A DNA stretch of 64,000 nucleotides from Durusdinium trenchii. Its lineage: Eukaryota > Sar > Dinophyceae > Suessiales > Symbiodiniaceae. Positions 22,974-33,811 of the stretch are shown piece by piece (position 1 is the stretch's first letter; every line of letters starts with the position of its first letter). A program made the position numbers and the translations under genes. The stretch covers positions 143,292-207,291 of the forward strand of contig CAXAMN010003780.1 of the NCBI GenBank assembly GCA_963970005.1, in the 5' to 3' direction. The notes beneath the pieces were generated by a model, which was given only the letters and a program-made list of their open reading frames with translations, did not search any database and had not been told where the DNA came from.

Positions 22974-24414
22974 TGCGCCAACGGGCCAACAGCGAAGATT
23001 GTTTGGAATCTGCGAAAATGCAATTGGACGCAATCCTCTTTGCATAGGAGTATGACGTCATGCAAAGAGCCACGGCTTCCTGAAAACGGTTCTGGAAAGC
23101 CATCGATAGCTTTTGTAGCTGAACCTCGGGTCAGTGAATCGATATGAATCATTATGAATCTGATCTTTGCTCCAAGGACTCCAAGGTACTGAAAAACTGT
23201 CATGGGCATTGGTCTCAAGGTCAGACATCGTTCCGGGGGCAAGCTAATTTACCAATGGATCATTTCCAAAATAGTCCTTGACTTGATGCCAGCAATAGCT
23301 TCCCCCAAGCAAGACCCGCCGACACGGCCGAAGCACCTGAGTTTTCCCCGTTTCGGCCCCATTTGTTGAGGAGAGCAGCCGGTCATGTCCACTGAACTTG
23401 TGCGATGCAACACATCGGGACTTTGCCAATGAAAGTCTTGGACAATTAGAGCTAGAAATGGAAAGTCACACCCGATGCAATCATCTAAAATATAGTCTAT
23501 ATATATATAGATACCCCACTTGATCAAAGAGCAAGTGTTCAATGGCTCATGTTGCTGTGAATTTTGTGTAGGGGCGGGAAGCCCATTCAAAGTCACACGC
23601 AGGTTGGGCGTAGCAATGAACGAGTGCTGGATTTTGAGGAGGTATGCTAGAACGGCGGATGGCCCTAAAAATGTGTCCCTGGACGCTACCCAGTTTGGAA
23701 TTGGAGAGATTGGTAAAGCGACAAATCATACACAGTTTCAAGTGCGGGGTGTAGAATTAAAAGCTTCGTGGTTTGTGGTCGGGAGGGCGTCTCTTTGTTT
23801 CGGACTTCCTTGGAGTAAGGCACCATATAATAATATAATAAGTGACATGATATGAATTGATTGAAAGTTCCTTTGGCCTGCACCGAGCATCCGAAGACAA
23901 CGCCGCAAAAAGCGGCAGTCGGCCATTGTGATCACTTGTTTCAATTTGGAGTCGAACCCTCCATCACAGGCGCTCAAATTGCCGGAAAGGCCGGGCGCCA
24001 GGCGTTTTTCCCGACAAAGGTTGAGCCACTCACTTTCCGATTGTACTGGGCCTAGCGGTTTGGAGGGGTTCTGGAAAAACCGGGCTGGCCGGCAGGTCTC
24101 GTGGGACAACTCCTAAAGATAACTATATATATACTGTAGGTGCGCCGAGCTGGGGCAAGGCAGCCATGTTATGTACTGAGTATCGTTCTTTAAGCAGTGC
24201 CTTTTGTTTTTTTGGGGTTTGGTTTTGCTTCAGTGAACGCGTGGGCAGGTGGGATACATGCTCATCCAACCTCCCTGAGTAGATCTAGAGATGAGTTAGC
24301 AAATTGTGCCAGACTCTTCTTTAGATGATTTAGATGTGTGTGCTCCTTGACTGGCATCCAAATATGCCACAGGCTATAGACACGTGTGTGTGTGTGTATT
24401 AGCGCTTGATTGAA

Positions 24415-24480
24415 GGTGGGCCTCGAACCTTCGCTCGGTCGTCACGACCAAGGTTTTTTGTCAAAGCTTTGGCCATCTAG
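24415..24480 (-). other. tRNA-like promoter boxes (possible SINE or tRNA relic)
   Basis: On the minus strand GGTTCGAGGCC (24419-24429) matches the consensus of a Pol III B box. TGGCCAAAGC (24466-24475) is a weak A box about 45 bases upstream, and the hairpin CTTGGTCGTGACGACCGAG lies between them. The T-arm stem does not pair properly and no acceptor stem closes, so this is not a functional tRNA gene. A tRNA-derived SINE head is possible. Confidence 0.3.
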
Positions 24481-24910
24481 TGGTTGCTTCAACCTTTCGC
24501 TGGTCATTCTTGCCCAAGCCACGCACCATCCAAAATCTTTAATCTTCCTTATGCACCTGACTACCCACTACTATCCACTACTGTAGATGATCGAAAGCAC
24601 TTATCACCATAAGGGTGCAAGACTGCCCGCCCTGGCCAGATCCGCTGCAAATCTTCCGAGCGCGGCAAGAGAATGGGTTCTTGAATTCGGACCGCCCAAA
24701 CGAGGCACCCGAAGAAACAGCGCTTGGCTGGCACCCGGAGTTGGCTGGCACATGTCAGCTGGAAACAGGATTCATCGTTGCCGTTGTAAATACAATCAAG
24801 CCAGCTGTAGCTTCTGGAAGGGGAAGGGCGCCCAAGCTCAGCATTCCATACATTCCATACCACTGGACGCTGACCACAGGCTTCTTGTGACCCAAGACCT
24901 TTGATGGGAT

Positions 24911-25049
24911 CGTTCTGTTCCAAGTACGGCAAACCGCCGCAACACCAAATTGGTATGCTGTGGGTGTTTTCTTACATCAACGTTCTGCTCCAAGCGAGAA
25001 ACCGCCGCAACACCAAATTGGTATGCTGACAGGTGTTTTCTTACATCAC
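24911..25049 (+). repeat. 70-bp tandem duplication
   Basis: Two adjacent units (24911-24980 and 24981-25049), each starting CGTTCTG(T/C)TCCAAG and sharing CCGCCGCAACACCAAATTGG and a GGTGTTTTCTTACATCA end, with a few substitutions and indels. Confidence 0.9.
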
Positions 25050-25871
25050 TGAAGCTCATGGGGAAAAAGGATGCTGCAGGCTGTTGAACTAGGGCGCCCT
25101 GGACCATATCTTTGTTGAGATTGCCCGCAAATCTGTTCAGCAAATCATGGTGAGCTTCAATGGTTGACTTTCGCCCCGCTGTGTTAAAGAGCAAGAGTCC
25201 AGCTTGCCAGAAAAGTTCCAGGACTGTCGGGGTGGAGAATGTCCCCCGAGCTGTGCATACATGAGATCCTGCCAGGGGCTGGTAGGATTTGAACCTCAGC
25301 CCATGTCTCTTTGGATCACACTCGAAGGTGTGTGATGAGGGCTGCCGACGCTGCATTCGCATTCAGGAGGAGCGTCATCACACATGCCAGAAGCTTTGGC
25401 AGCAGATGTTGTGCAGAGCAGCCTAGGCCATAGTTTCAGGTGATGATCAAACGGTGGTCACGGTTCCCACAAGGCACCCGCTGCGTGTTCCTTGGCCGCT
25501 TCGGATCTCCAAGCTCCATCCATCCATGGAAAAACCTAGCAGTTGAGCCCGGTCCACTCATGACAGTTTACCCTTCATACAGTTGAGCCCTGGGAAGGCT
25601 GCCGATTCCAACTGGCAAATGAATCATGTGATGATGGGCATGTTGGTGAGGACAACTTGAAATTGATTGGCATTCAGATGGCGCATCCTAGGCATGAGCT
25701 GTACAGTCCAATGGGTTCGGAAAGGGGACCCGTTTAAGCGGCGAAAAAGAACTATGATTGTGCGAGGATGCCTATTTGTTGCATCATTTTGTCTTCAGAT
25801 TACTATATCACATTATTTTTGCAAATGAGTTTCAAAGTAAATCACAGTACAGATGTATAGCATATTTTGCA

Positions 25872-26885
25872 TCATAAGACCTGTGTGCAGTCCCATGCAG
25901 TCCCTTTTGTGTCAAGGAAAAAGTTTGCATGGTAGCGGAGCAAGGATAAGGGCAACCCCCCTGGATAAGGGCAAACCTGCTTTGAGCTCCAGAGAAAAGC
26001 CCCTAGGTCACTGAGATCTCGGGAGCGATTTCGAGCCATAGATTTGGGGCCTTTGGAGCCCCAACAGCTAGACTGATGATAAACTGTTGTTAGCTGCACT
26101 CTGTACCTCGTACATTGTGTCAGAAGCACGCAAGCAACAACATCAGCAGCTAGTGCGGCCCATCGTGCCCGTAGCCTCTCCCACTCCCGCTGCCACAGGA
26201 CTGAATCAGAACCACACTGAAAGAGAAGTCTCTCCAGAGCAAGTTGCACCTCCACGACGGACGCCATCGGCACAGAGAAAGACCATGTGCGGCCAAACAG
26301 CCGCACAGCTGCAACCGCAGTGGAAGCGGCGCTGTCGAGGAGAGCGACAGAAGCACGCCAGAGGCGTGCGAACACAGTATTTTGCTCATGCCAGGGTGCT
26401 GTAGCAATCTGCAACCAAAGCTCCTCCATAGCTTCCTTAGTGGCCAAGGTCGGACTAACCAAAGACCACGCCTGCCCCCAGGCAAAAATCGAACCGCTTG
26501 CAGAAGATCCAACAACGACCATGCACTTCAGATTCACTTGATGCCGCAGCTCAGCAAGTGATAGGGCTTCAGAACGGCAACTTTCAGAAGAAAGCAGGCC
26601 CCCGAGTAGCACCACCCCACGGAAGTAGAATTGCACAGGTAAAGTAAGTGTGACACGGCCACCACGATACTGGTGCCACAGACGGATCTGCCCTTGTGAG
26701 TCGGACTGGAAGACACATTGCAAAGCTTCCAGCATGGATTCAAACTGGCCCAAGTACCAGCGGCCCGAAAGATAATGCGCATGATGGTGGAGGTAGAGCA
26801 ACTCTGCCATGCATGCCTCTTGCTGAGATGGGCCAACATCCAAAGCAAAGATGCGATCGCGATAGGGGATCCGTAGCCGAACCAT
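25872..26885 (-). CDS. Orphan protein, 337 codons, unknown
   Basis: Single long minus-strand frame from an ATG (start MVRLRIPYRDRIFALDV) to a stop at 25872. Composition is protein-like, rich in W, L, R and A. I do not recognise a domain. A faint internal duplication is possible: VRLRIPYRDRIFALDV near residues 2-17 and VRLFGRTWSFSV near residue 194 are each followed by a leucine-rich helix and a W. No membrane segments or signal peptide are obvious. It lies alone between repeat-rich DNA and the Helitron and could be an intronless gene, a retrogene or part of an unrecognised transposon. Confidence 0.4.
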   Translation of the reverse strand: MVRLRIPYRDRIFALDVGPSQQEACMAELLYLHHHAHYLSGRWYLGQFESMLEALQCVFQSDSQGQIRLWHQYRGGRVTLTLPVQFYFRGVVLLGGLLSSESCRSEALSLAELRHQVNLKCMVVVGSSASGSIFAWGQAWSLVSPTLATKEAMEELWLQIATAPWHEQNTVFARLWRASVALLDSAASTAVAAVRLFGRTWSFSVPMASVVEVQLALERLLFQCGSDSVLWQREWERLRARWAALAADVVACVLLTQCTRYRVQLTTVYHQSSCWGSKGPKSMARNRSRDLSDLGAFLWSSKQVCPYPGGLPLSLLRYHANFFLDTKGTAWDCTQVL

Positions 26886-28761
26886 CTGGTGCCTGGGACA
26901 CGTGAATGGGTAAGCCTTGGCCGGCGTGCAGCAGCAGCAGCAGCAGGACCAGGAGCAGCATCACGGGAGCCCACTGAGCACACAGATCAGAAACATCTGC
27001 TGTGGACCAAATTTCCCAAGCAGTGCTGATGGAAAAGCGTGCAGCTCGTGATACATGCGAGGCGGTGAAAAAGGAGTGTGTGCCGAGCTAGCACTGTCGC
27101 ACTCCCCCTCATTTGCAACCTGTTGTGCATCGAACATTGCTTTGCTAGGTATTAGATGCAAGTCGGACATTGTGCCGTCAGTGGCGTGTGGCCTTTCTGA
27201 AAGCACAGAACGACACTTTGAATGATTGGCTTGTTTTTTCTAGCCATTCAATACCTCTACACTCTGTCATGCCCATCAACCGGCCCTTCTTTGCACCACC
27301 CTTCCTGATCCTTCTGCCAAGGAGCTCAAGCCTCGACTCTCGTCAGCAAAGAGCTGCCCATGGCCAATTGAAAGCAAAAGACAAACCAAACACATAACAT
27401 TCCTGGATGTGTTTTTCACACCTGGTCTTGTTAACTCTGAGTCTGGTTCATTTTCACTCTGTCGACCAGCTCTGGTTGAAACATCTAAGGGAAACCTCCA
27501 TATCTTTTTCGTCGGACCCGTTCATTGAAAGCCGCGAATGGAGTGCTGCGCTAGATTTGGTCGCCAACTGAAGTGTTGGTGTGAAGGATTCAAGGGAAAG
27601 CTTTGTGGGAAGGCTACTTGAGTGCGCCAAAAGGTTGAACAATGGTCATGTCTGAAAACAAAAGAGCATGAGAAAGAGCTAGGTGCCATTCAAGTAGCCA
27701 TGGGTGCAAGCTATCCTTCAAGAGAGTGCGCACGTGAGACCATGTGCGGTGTGGCGAGCAAAGCCGGCAGAGGCGTGGGAAGAATCTGTCATGGTCCGCT
27801 TGGGGGTTGTGGGATGGGTACATGCCTGTGAAAGCTTCTTAAGGTCACAATGAAATCCCTCGAATATAATGAAATTTCCCCCGAATGCAATGAAGCCAAC
27901 TTGGTCTTTGTGCTAGATTCTACCACTACCGCGTTTCGCGACTCAGAGGGAATGCAACTACTTTCGATTCTAACGAATAGGCCTTCCTCAGCACCAACAG
28001 CAGCCAACAACCCCAAACAGCAACAACAGCAAAACGGAGCAGACAGCAAGCAGCAGGCAGCCAGCATCCAGCAGCAGCAAGCATGCAAGCAGCAGCACCA
28101 GCAAGCAGCAGCAACCAGCAAGCAGCCAAGAGCCAGCAGCAGCAAGCATGCAAGCAGCAAGCAGCAGCAACCAGCAAGCAGCCAAGAGCCAGCAGCTAGC
28201 TGCCAGTAGCCAGGCGCAGATGCCAGCAGCAGCAGCAGCGACCAAGCAGCAGCAGCAGCAGCAGGTACCGAGGAGAAGGGTGGAGTTGAACGGGGGGGTA
28301 TAGTCCGTATATATATATATATATCAGGTATCAGCACTCAGGTCCTGGGCTCCCACCCTCCTTGCTAAAGCAAGACAGACTCCAGCTAGCTACAGCTAGC
28401 TTTCGTGATTTTTCACATGACCACTCAATGAGTTCCTCTTCTTGTAACTTATGCTCAACGATGTCGGGCTTTGTAATCAACTTTGACCAATCTGTTGTTG
28501 GCGCTTTCTTGCCTTCAGCTGCTTTCTTCACTGCCCCAGCTGTCCCCCAAATACCTCCAGGAAACGACTTGCTGTACTTGGTCCCGTCATATGATCTTGT
28601 ACCTGCTGCTCGGGCTCCCGGCACTACGCTTCAGATCTGGTGGGGTCAGTGGTGGCATTCCCTCTGCAGCCGCCACATCCACAAAGCTACCTCTGCCGCC
28701 TGTGCGGTTGGGCAGGCCCTGGAGTCATTGCATGGCATAGCCATGTAGCCACACATGTGGT
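26886..28761. other. Non-coding stretch before the Helitron
   Basis: No gene recognised. It includes a CAG-rich block (28012-28265), a short TA run near 28305-28325 and minor frames without domains. Confidence 0.45.
28012..28265 (+). repeat. CAGCAGCAAGCATGCAAG repeat block
   Basis: About 250 bp of irregular CAG/AGCAAGCA repeats, including two copies of a unit with CAGCAAGCATGCAAGCAG. It is compositionally the reverse complement of the CTG blocks at 15.7 and 16.7 kb. Confidence 0.85.
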
Positions 28762-29787
28762 TTGACCCAGTATCGGCATGCAATCTATGCTGCGGAGGCA
28801 GCTGCCTGGCCAGCAGCTGTGGATCCCCGTGTTGCCCTTGAGTGTGTGGGTCACTACAGCGAGGAGTTTTGGCGCCGCATGAGTAGCTCTGCTGCGGTCT
28901 ACGCTGTTTGCGCGTTGCCTGATACAGCGTGTGAGGTCGAACTGCACGACATGCGCAGAGACTATTCTTTGGACTCCTTGCACCACCTGCTCTCTGCCCG
29001 AGTGCATCTGGAGCTGCATCGGGCGCTCTACCCTGTGGCCGCCGCGTCGGATTTCGTCGGTTTGTCTTTGCCTGTGCTGCACGAAGCGGGGGTGCCCGTT
29101 CCAGTGTCCGTAGCGTCGTCGGAGGAAGATGCTTGGTTACTCTACATGAGTGCTGTGTCTTTGGAGGGATGGGAGCTTGCTGCCGCTGACCCGGCCGCTT
29201 GTGCCTGGTGTGCACTGAGTGCCATCATGCGCTGCAGGCGTCGCCTCCTCGGCTGTGGCCGAGCCTTGGCAAACGGAAACCTCTGCTTGCCACTGCCGAC
29301 CGAACTCCGCGACCTCACCTTCAGAGAATGCATGTTCATTGCCGGGGGGTTCACTGTCGAGCGGCTGCGCTCCCTCCCGGGCCCCTTTGCGCCAGGTGAT
29401 CGGCAGCGCGCGCTCTTGGGCAATGTCGTCTCCTTTCCACAAAATGCTGCTTCCGTGGTCCGTGAGCTGCCTCGACATGCTTCGGAGGCTGGCGAGCTCT
29501 TGACAGTCTTCTTTCCCTCCGAACATGCCATGCCTGCCCACTACCGCTTGAAGCAGTACGTCGTGCGTCGGAGGCACGTTCTGGCAGCGCTTCTGTGGCT
29601 GCGTCGCCACAATCCTTCCTATGCAGACATCATTGAGATCAATGAGGAAGCTCTTGCCAGTTTACCAATGGAAGGGTTCCCCTGCATCCGCCAGGTCTGT
29701 CTCTTGGCGCCGAGCTCGGTCCTTCCGATGCTCAGCAGGTGTTGGGGAGATGCCTCTGGCCGCTGCCGTTCTCGACGTCGAAGGTGA
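28762..29787 (+). pseudogene. Helitron N-terminal region (DUF6570-like)
   Basis: A 341-codon frame. It contains LPTELRDLTFRECMFIAGGF (near residue 175), a GNVVSFPQNAASVVRELP segment and a YVVRRRHVLAALLWLRRHNP segment leading to YADIIEINEEALASLP. The order P-x-E-L-x-x-L-T, then F-P-Q(D), then V-R-R-x-x-V-x-x-A-L-x-W-L-x-x-H-N-P is typical of the DUF6570 region upstream of Helitron Rep domains. A CALPDTACEVEL piece near residue 50 recalls the upstream zinc-binding part. The frame changes around 29700-29790 into the next section, with an Arg-rich C-terminus that is probably out of frame. Confidence 0.7.
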
Positions 29788-29804
29788 AGGGGTGGCACCA
29801 CTGC

Positions 29805-31599
29805 AGGTATGGCGGGAAGCTTTGCTGGGGGGTCCACCTACCGACGGCGCCGTGGCATCTGACTACGACGTCTTTATCCCGCACGGGGGCGGGCCACTAT
29901 CGTCCTTCGATGCTGCTTACTGGGTGTATTGCTTTCCGCATCTCTTCCCCTGTGGAGATGGTGTCGCAGCCGGTGCGGCGCCAACGACTCCCGGACTAAC
30001 TTTGGGCTCGGCATTTGCTCTTGCGCGCTGACCGCCCTCGGACTGCGCTGCACTGGAGTCTGGACTTGGACTTTGTTGCGTGCCTCTTCTCTGTTCTGCA
30101 CTGCCGTGATTTGTTGCGCGCTGTGGAGGTCAAGATCACCAGTCTCGGATTCTCCCGCTACGCTTCTTCACTGCAACGCCTTCGACACACGGACTTCGCA
30201 ATGGCTGCACGCGTCCTCCAGGACGCCGGCGGTGTTCCACAAGCTTTGCGTCACTTGGAGCTGTTGGGTCTGTTCATTCCTTCTCCTGTTTCCGGTCTTC
30301 ATCTTAGCTCTTTTCCTTCCTGCCTGCATCCAGCAAGGTCGCCCGCTGGTCTCTGATGACATGAATTCTGTCTTACGCTCCATGGAGATTGTTTCTGGCA
30401 GTGTGCCTTGCACCGACGGATCTAGGCAAAAGATGCGTCGACAATTGCGAGCCTTGCAGCTCTGGCAGGGGCAGCCGAGCGTGTTTTTGGCCCTCAACCC
30501 GGCAGACACCAAGCACCCGTTCACCGTGTACTACAGCACAGCCCCTGATCTTCCTTGGACGCCCGCCTCGTGCGATGGTACTTTTTGGGCTGCTCTGAAG
30601 CAGGTCGATTTGGTGCACGCTGCTGCGACAGATCCAGTTGCCGTGGCTCGGGTGTTCCATCAACATGTGCGCCTCTTACTCGTCGAGCTCTTGGATGTTG
30701 TGGCTTCTCCTGCGGACTTACCCGTCGACGGTGTGGCCAACCAGCGAGGACTCGGAGTGTTTGGGCCTGTCACTGCCTACTTTGGCGTGACGGAGCCACA
30801 GCTCCGCGGCAGCCTGCACGTCCACATGCTGCTGCATTTGTATGCGTTCAGCACGCCCGCTGCAGTGGCCACCACTCTGACTCTGACAGCAGGCTTGCCG
30901 GAGTTCGCGACCCGGCTCCTCACTTGGGCATCTAGCTTGGTTGCCACTTCCTTGGAGGCTGGCAGTGGCTTGTGGAGTTTGCCGTCCAGGCGTGACACAC
31001 TCTTTGCCGGTCTGCCTGCTTTGCCCTACCCGAGTCGACAGCAGGATCGTCGCCGCCACAACGTGGGCTTTCGCAGACGCAGCGATGTCTTTCCACCTCC
31101 ATGGGTTGACCCGCTACAAGATACACTGTCTCTCCTACCCCGTTTTGTCCCTTGGCCACGGAGGTATATGCAGACGTCTTCGGAGCTCTCTATGCCTGAG
31201 AAATTATATGACCTGCGGCACTCTATTGCCGCCAGTTGCGTTCACGACTGCCGACCACGCACTTGCTACAAGGGACGTCTCGGACGCCAAGGCTTCTGCC
31301 GACTAGGTTTTTGGCACTGGAAGGAAATCGTGACCGACGACGGCTCTGAGCTTTGGCAGCGGTGTCATGGCCTTCCTCTCACTTCTTGCGCTCACGTTGG
31401 CACCGTTCCGCCGCATTCGGGTCCTTTTTTGACCGAGCGGCGTCACCCCAATCACACACGCTTCCACTTTGGGATTTTGGCGACATCGAAATGCAACCAC
31501 GATGTCAACATTTTGGTCCGGGCTCCATCTGCTGCAGTGCAAGGTGATGCCGCCGAGTTCGTGCGTCTCATGGCTTCCTCCACTCAGCGACTCAGCTAG
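29805..31599 (+). pseudogene. Helitron-like N and Rep (HUH) domain
   Basis: Begins with DYDVFIPHGGG... WVYCFPHLFPCGDG (the A-F-P-x-L-F-P-x-G-x-G element of Helitron N regions), then shifts frame near 30010 and again near 30330. The main frame has QPSVFLALNPADTKHP, FGPVTAYFGVTEPQ and GSLHVHMLLHLY; the H-V-H (near 30815) is the metal-binding HUH motif. Next comes a Cys/His segment with HDCRPRTCYKGRLGRQGFCR and FGFW-like GFWHWK. The frame closes at TAG 31597-31599 just before the tyrosine motif, which is in another frame. Role in an intact element: nicking and strand transfer during rolling-circle transposition. Confidence 0.78.
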
Positions 31600-31895
31600 C
31601 AACTTTCTACATTACTGCGTACATGAGCAAGGCACAATCACATCTTGCCGGATTGTGGCATCTGCTAGAACAGGGCCAAGCCAACCTGCAAACTGAGTTC
31701 GATCGTGCAGCCAGCGCTGGGGAGCAGGCGGCCACTCCTGCCTACACGGCGCGCCGAGTCCTGACTCGAACGCTTATGTCGGCGCAGAAACACGTCCACA
31801 AGTCGCTCCACTGCCTCCTTGGCTACCCGGAGGCGTACTGCAGCCACAACTTTTGCGTCTTGTCTCATTTGCTTCTTTTGTCCGTTCGATTGTAG
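31590..31895 (+). pseudogene. Helitron Rep tyrosine motif segment
   Basis: One base out of frame with the preceding section. ATFYITAYMSKAQ (tyrosines at 31608 and 31620) is the Y-x3-Y-x2-K motif holding the catalytic tyrosines of Helitron Rep. It is followed by RRVLTRTLMSAQKHVHKSLH, then CLLGYPEAYCSHNF, which matches the usual linker to the helicase. Continuation beyond 31.9 kb is poorly preserved but a fragment with LKYWHASSCFGVLRH is visible near 32.17-32.25 kb. Confidence 0.75.
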
Positions 31896-32345
31896 CTGTC
31901 AGGTTTCCGGTTCTTTTCTTGGCATGCTTCTTGCTCTTACCTGTGCAGGCAATCTCTTCTTGACAGAATTAATTCTCAACGACAGAAGCTCCTCCCAACC
32001 ACAAAACTTTCCGAAGACTGTCGCACTGTTGGGGGAGCCTGCTTTCTCGCAGCCAGAGCCAGGACCTGCCGCGCACATCGCACTGGCGGTCCTCTGCAGA
32101 CGTTCCTGGCAGGCATGCGATCAGGCCGTATATCACTGCCGACAGTTGGAGCGCCCTGTTGCCGCCTGATCCTCAAGTGCAAGATCTCAAATACTGGCAC
32201 GCGTCAAGCTGTTTCGGTGTCTTGCGGCATAGTGTCCGCACTATGGCATGTCTGCATCGCGCCGAACAGTTGGCACGTCTTGCCGGGCAACGCCTTGTTG
32301 TGCGCTTGGCAGTTGGCTCTTGTTCAACTACACAGGCGGCCACCA

Positions 32346-32718
32346 ACACTCTGACATTGGTTTGCTGTTAACTCAATTCCCACGTTGAGAAGGAAGGTGA
32401 GGGAACCGCAAGGTGAAAAGGTCCGCGCACTTGAAATGTTGGACAATGTTTGTACTCTGCTGGCAAACTCTCTCGCGACAGGCGGCAACTCACGAGCGGC
32501 AGAGAACTGCGGTGGGAAACCTGTTTTTGGGGAGAAGCATGAAGGACCATGGAAGCAAACCGAAAGTGGAAAAGCGTGGTCAACAGTTCCTTGGCAGGTA
32601 CAAGAGCCGGCGTCCCAGCTCTCTTCCAACTGATTTCCGTAGCTTCGTTGGCACGGATGGGAAATCAGTCTCCGTGCCCCCTGCGTGAACCCTTGGAAAC
32701 AGGGGTTGACACACACAC
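32346..32718 (+). repeat. 373-bp direct repeat, left copy
   Basis: Starts ACACTCTGACATTGG and ends in an ACACACACAC run. It is nearly identical to 33438-33810, with three substitutions that I could see (GGACAATG/GAACAATG, CTCTGCTGG/CTCAGCTGG, CAGTCTCC/CAGCCTCC). The offset is a constant 1092 bp, so there are no indels. Confidence 0.95.
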
Positions 32719-33437
32719 GGTGCCGCTTGGCGCCGCTCGCGTGGAAAGCCTGAATAGATACCTAAAAAGCCTTAGAAACAAAAGAAAGAAACACAGAAAG
32801 AGCAGCGCTAAGAGGGCAAGAGAGAAAGATAGGTGTAGAAAAATGAAAAATGAATACTTAGCCCTTGACTGGGGTAGGGAAACGAGCCTCAAGAGCAACC
32901 TAAACAGCCTGAGAGAAAGCCCAACAAACGACAAAAAGCGCAAGAAGGAAAGGGGGGGGCAGGGAGGGGTTGTATGTCCATGTGTGTGTACGTGTACGTG
33001 TGTGTCTGAATACTGAGCACTCTAGGGTTACTGACTACTTAGCAGAAACGAATTACAGTGCAATAGCTAGGGAGCGGGACTTTAGTCTTAAACCGCCCGG
33101 GTAGAGTAGACTAGAAAAGGGACAACAGAGGGAAAGGCACCGACACACAAGTGTGTCGAGTACCATTTCCCTGTGTTACCCTAATTAGGTAGGGAGTAGA
33201 ACACGGTGGGGGGGGTTGGGAAACCTGCCCCAAGTGGGGTGAATTCCGTTTTTAAGCCCGGCGGCTGCCGTATCCGTGAAAGCCCGGCGGCTGTTATTCC
33301 AGTTAGTTCAAGGTTGAGGAAAACAGTTAGGAAGATCAGTGAGACCGATTGAAACTGTTACACGATTTCCGGAATGATGACAGCGCCTCCTTGCGGAGGA
33401 TCACACCCAGCACCCAAGTGGGACGGCTGAGCGCTTC
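32719..33437 (+). other. 719-bp interior of the direct-repeat unit
   Basis: No open frame of note. It begins GGTGCCGCTTGGCGCC, contains an A-rich purine tract (about 32765-32960), a GT/ACGT run and two spaced copies of AAGCCCGGCGGCTG (33258 and 33280). No tRNA-primer complement or polypurine tract was convincing. Confidence 0.6.
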
Positions 33438-33810
33438 ACACTCTGACATTGGTTTGCTGTTAACTCAATTCCCACGTTGAGAAGGAAGGTGAGGGAACCG
33501 CAAGGTGAAAAGGTCCGCGCACTTGAAATGTTGAACAATGTTTGTACTCAGCTGGCAAACTCTCTCGCGACAGGCGGCAACTCACGAGCGGCAGAGAACT
33601 GCGGTGGGAAACCTGTTTTTGGGGAGAAGCATGAAGGACCATGGAAGCAAACCGAAAGTGGAAAAGCGTGGTCAACAGTTCCTTGGCAGGTACAAGAGCC
33701 GGCGTCCCAGCTCTCTTCCAACTGATTTCCGTAGCTTCGTTGGCACGGATGGGAAATCAGCCTCCGTGCCCCCTGCGTGAACCCTTGGAAACAGGGGTTG
33801 ACACACACAC
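33438..33810 (+). repeat. 373-bp direct repeat, right copy
   Basis: Right partner of 32346-32718. The Helitron helicase frame reopens immediately after it (AILKYISALPSL at 33812), so the junction is sharp. Confidence 0.95.
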
Positions 33811-33811
33811 A

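Larger units (their letters stand above)
20781..25871. other. Non-coding stretch with short repeats
   Basis: Holds a GCTGGTGCTGTGAGCTGGC minisatellite, a GA run, a 70-bp tandem duplication and a tRNA-like box pair, each listed separately. A 232-codon frame on the minus strand (22544-23242) and a short + frame at 22640-22790 are open but show no recognisable features. Confidence 0.45.

Noticed and set aside
22544..23242. 232-codon open frame on the minus strand
   Set aside because: No domain, no protein-like conservation visible, crosses a GA microsatellite, and is overlapped by equally plausible short frames on the other strand.
24419..24485. Functional tRNA gene
   Set aside because: B box matches but T-arm and acceptor stem do not pair and no anticodon arm of proper size forms.
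26871..26880. TCCGTAGCC as the 5' end of a spliced leader
   Set aside because: Nine-base match only, expected by chance, not followed by the TTTTGGCTCAAG half, and lies within another reading frame.
27850..28337. Gln/Ser/Ala-rich frame and opposite Leu/Cys-rich frame over the CAG block
   Set aside because: Repeat artefact as above.
32636..32655. TCCGTAGC...TTGGCACGG in the 373-bp repeat as a spliced-leader relic
   Set aside because: Only the 5' bases and TTGGC agree; GGCTCAAG is absent.
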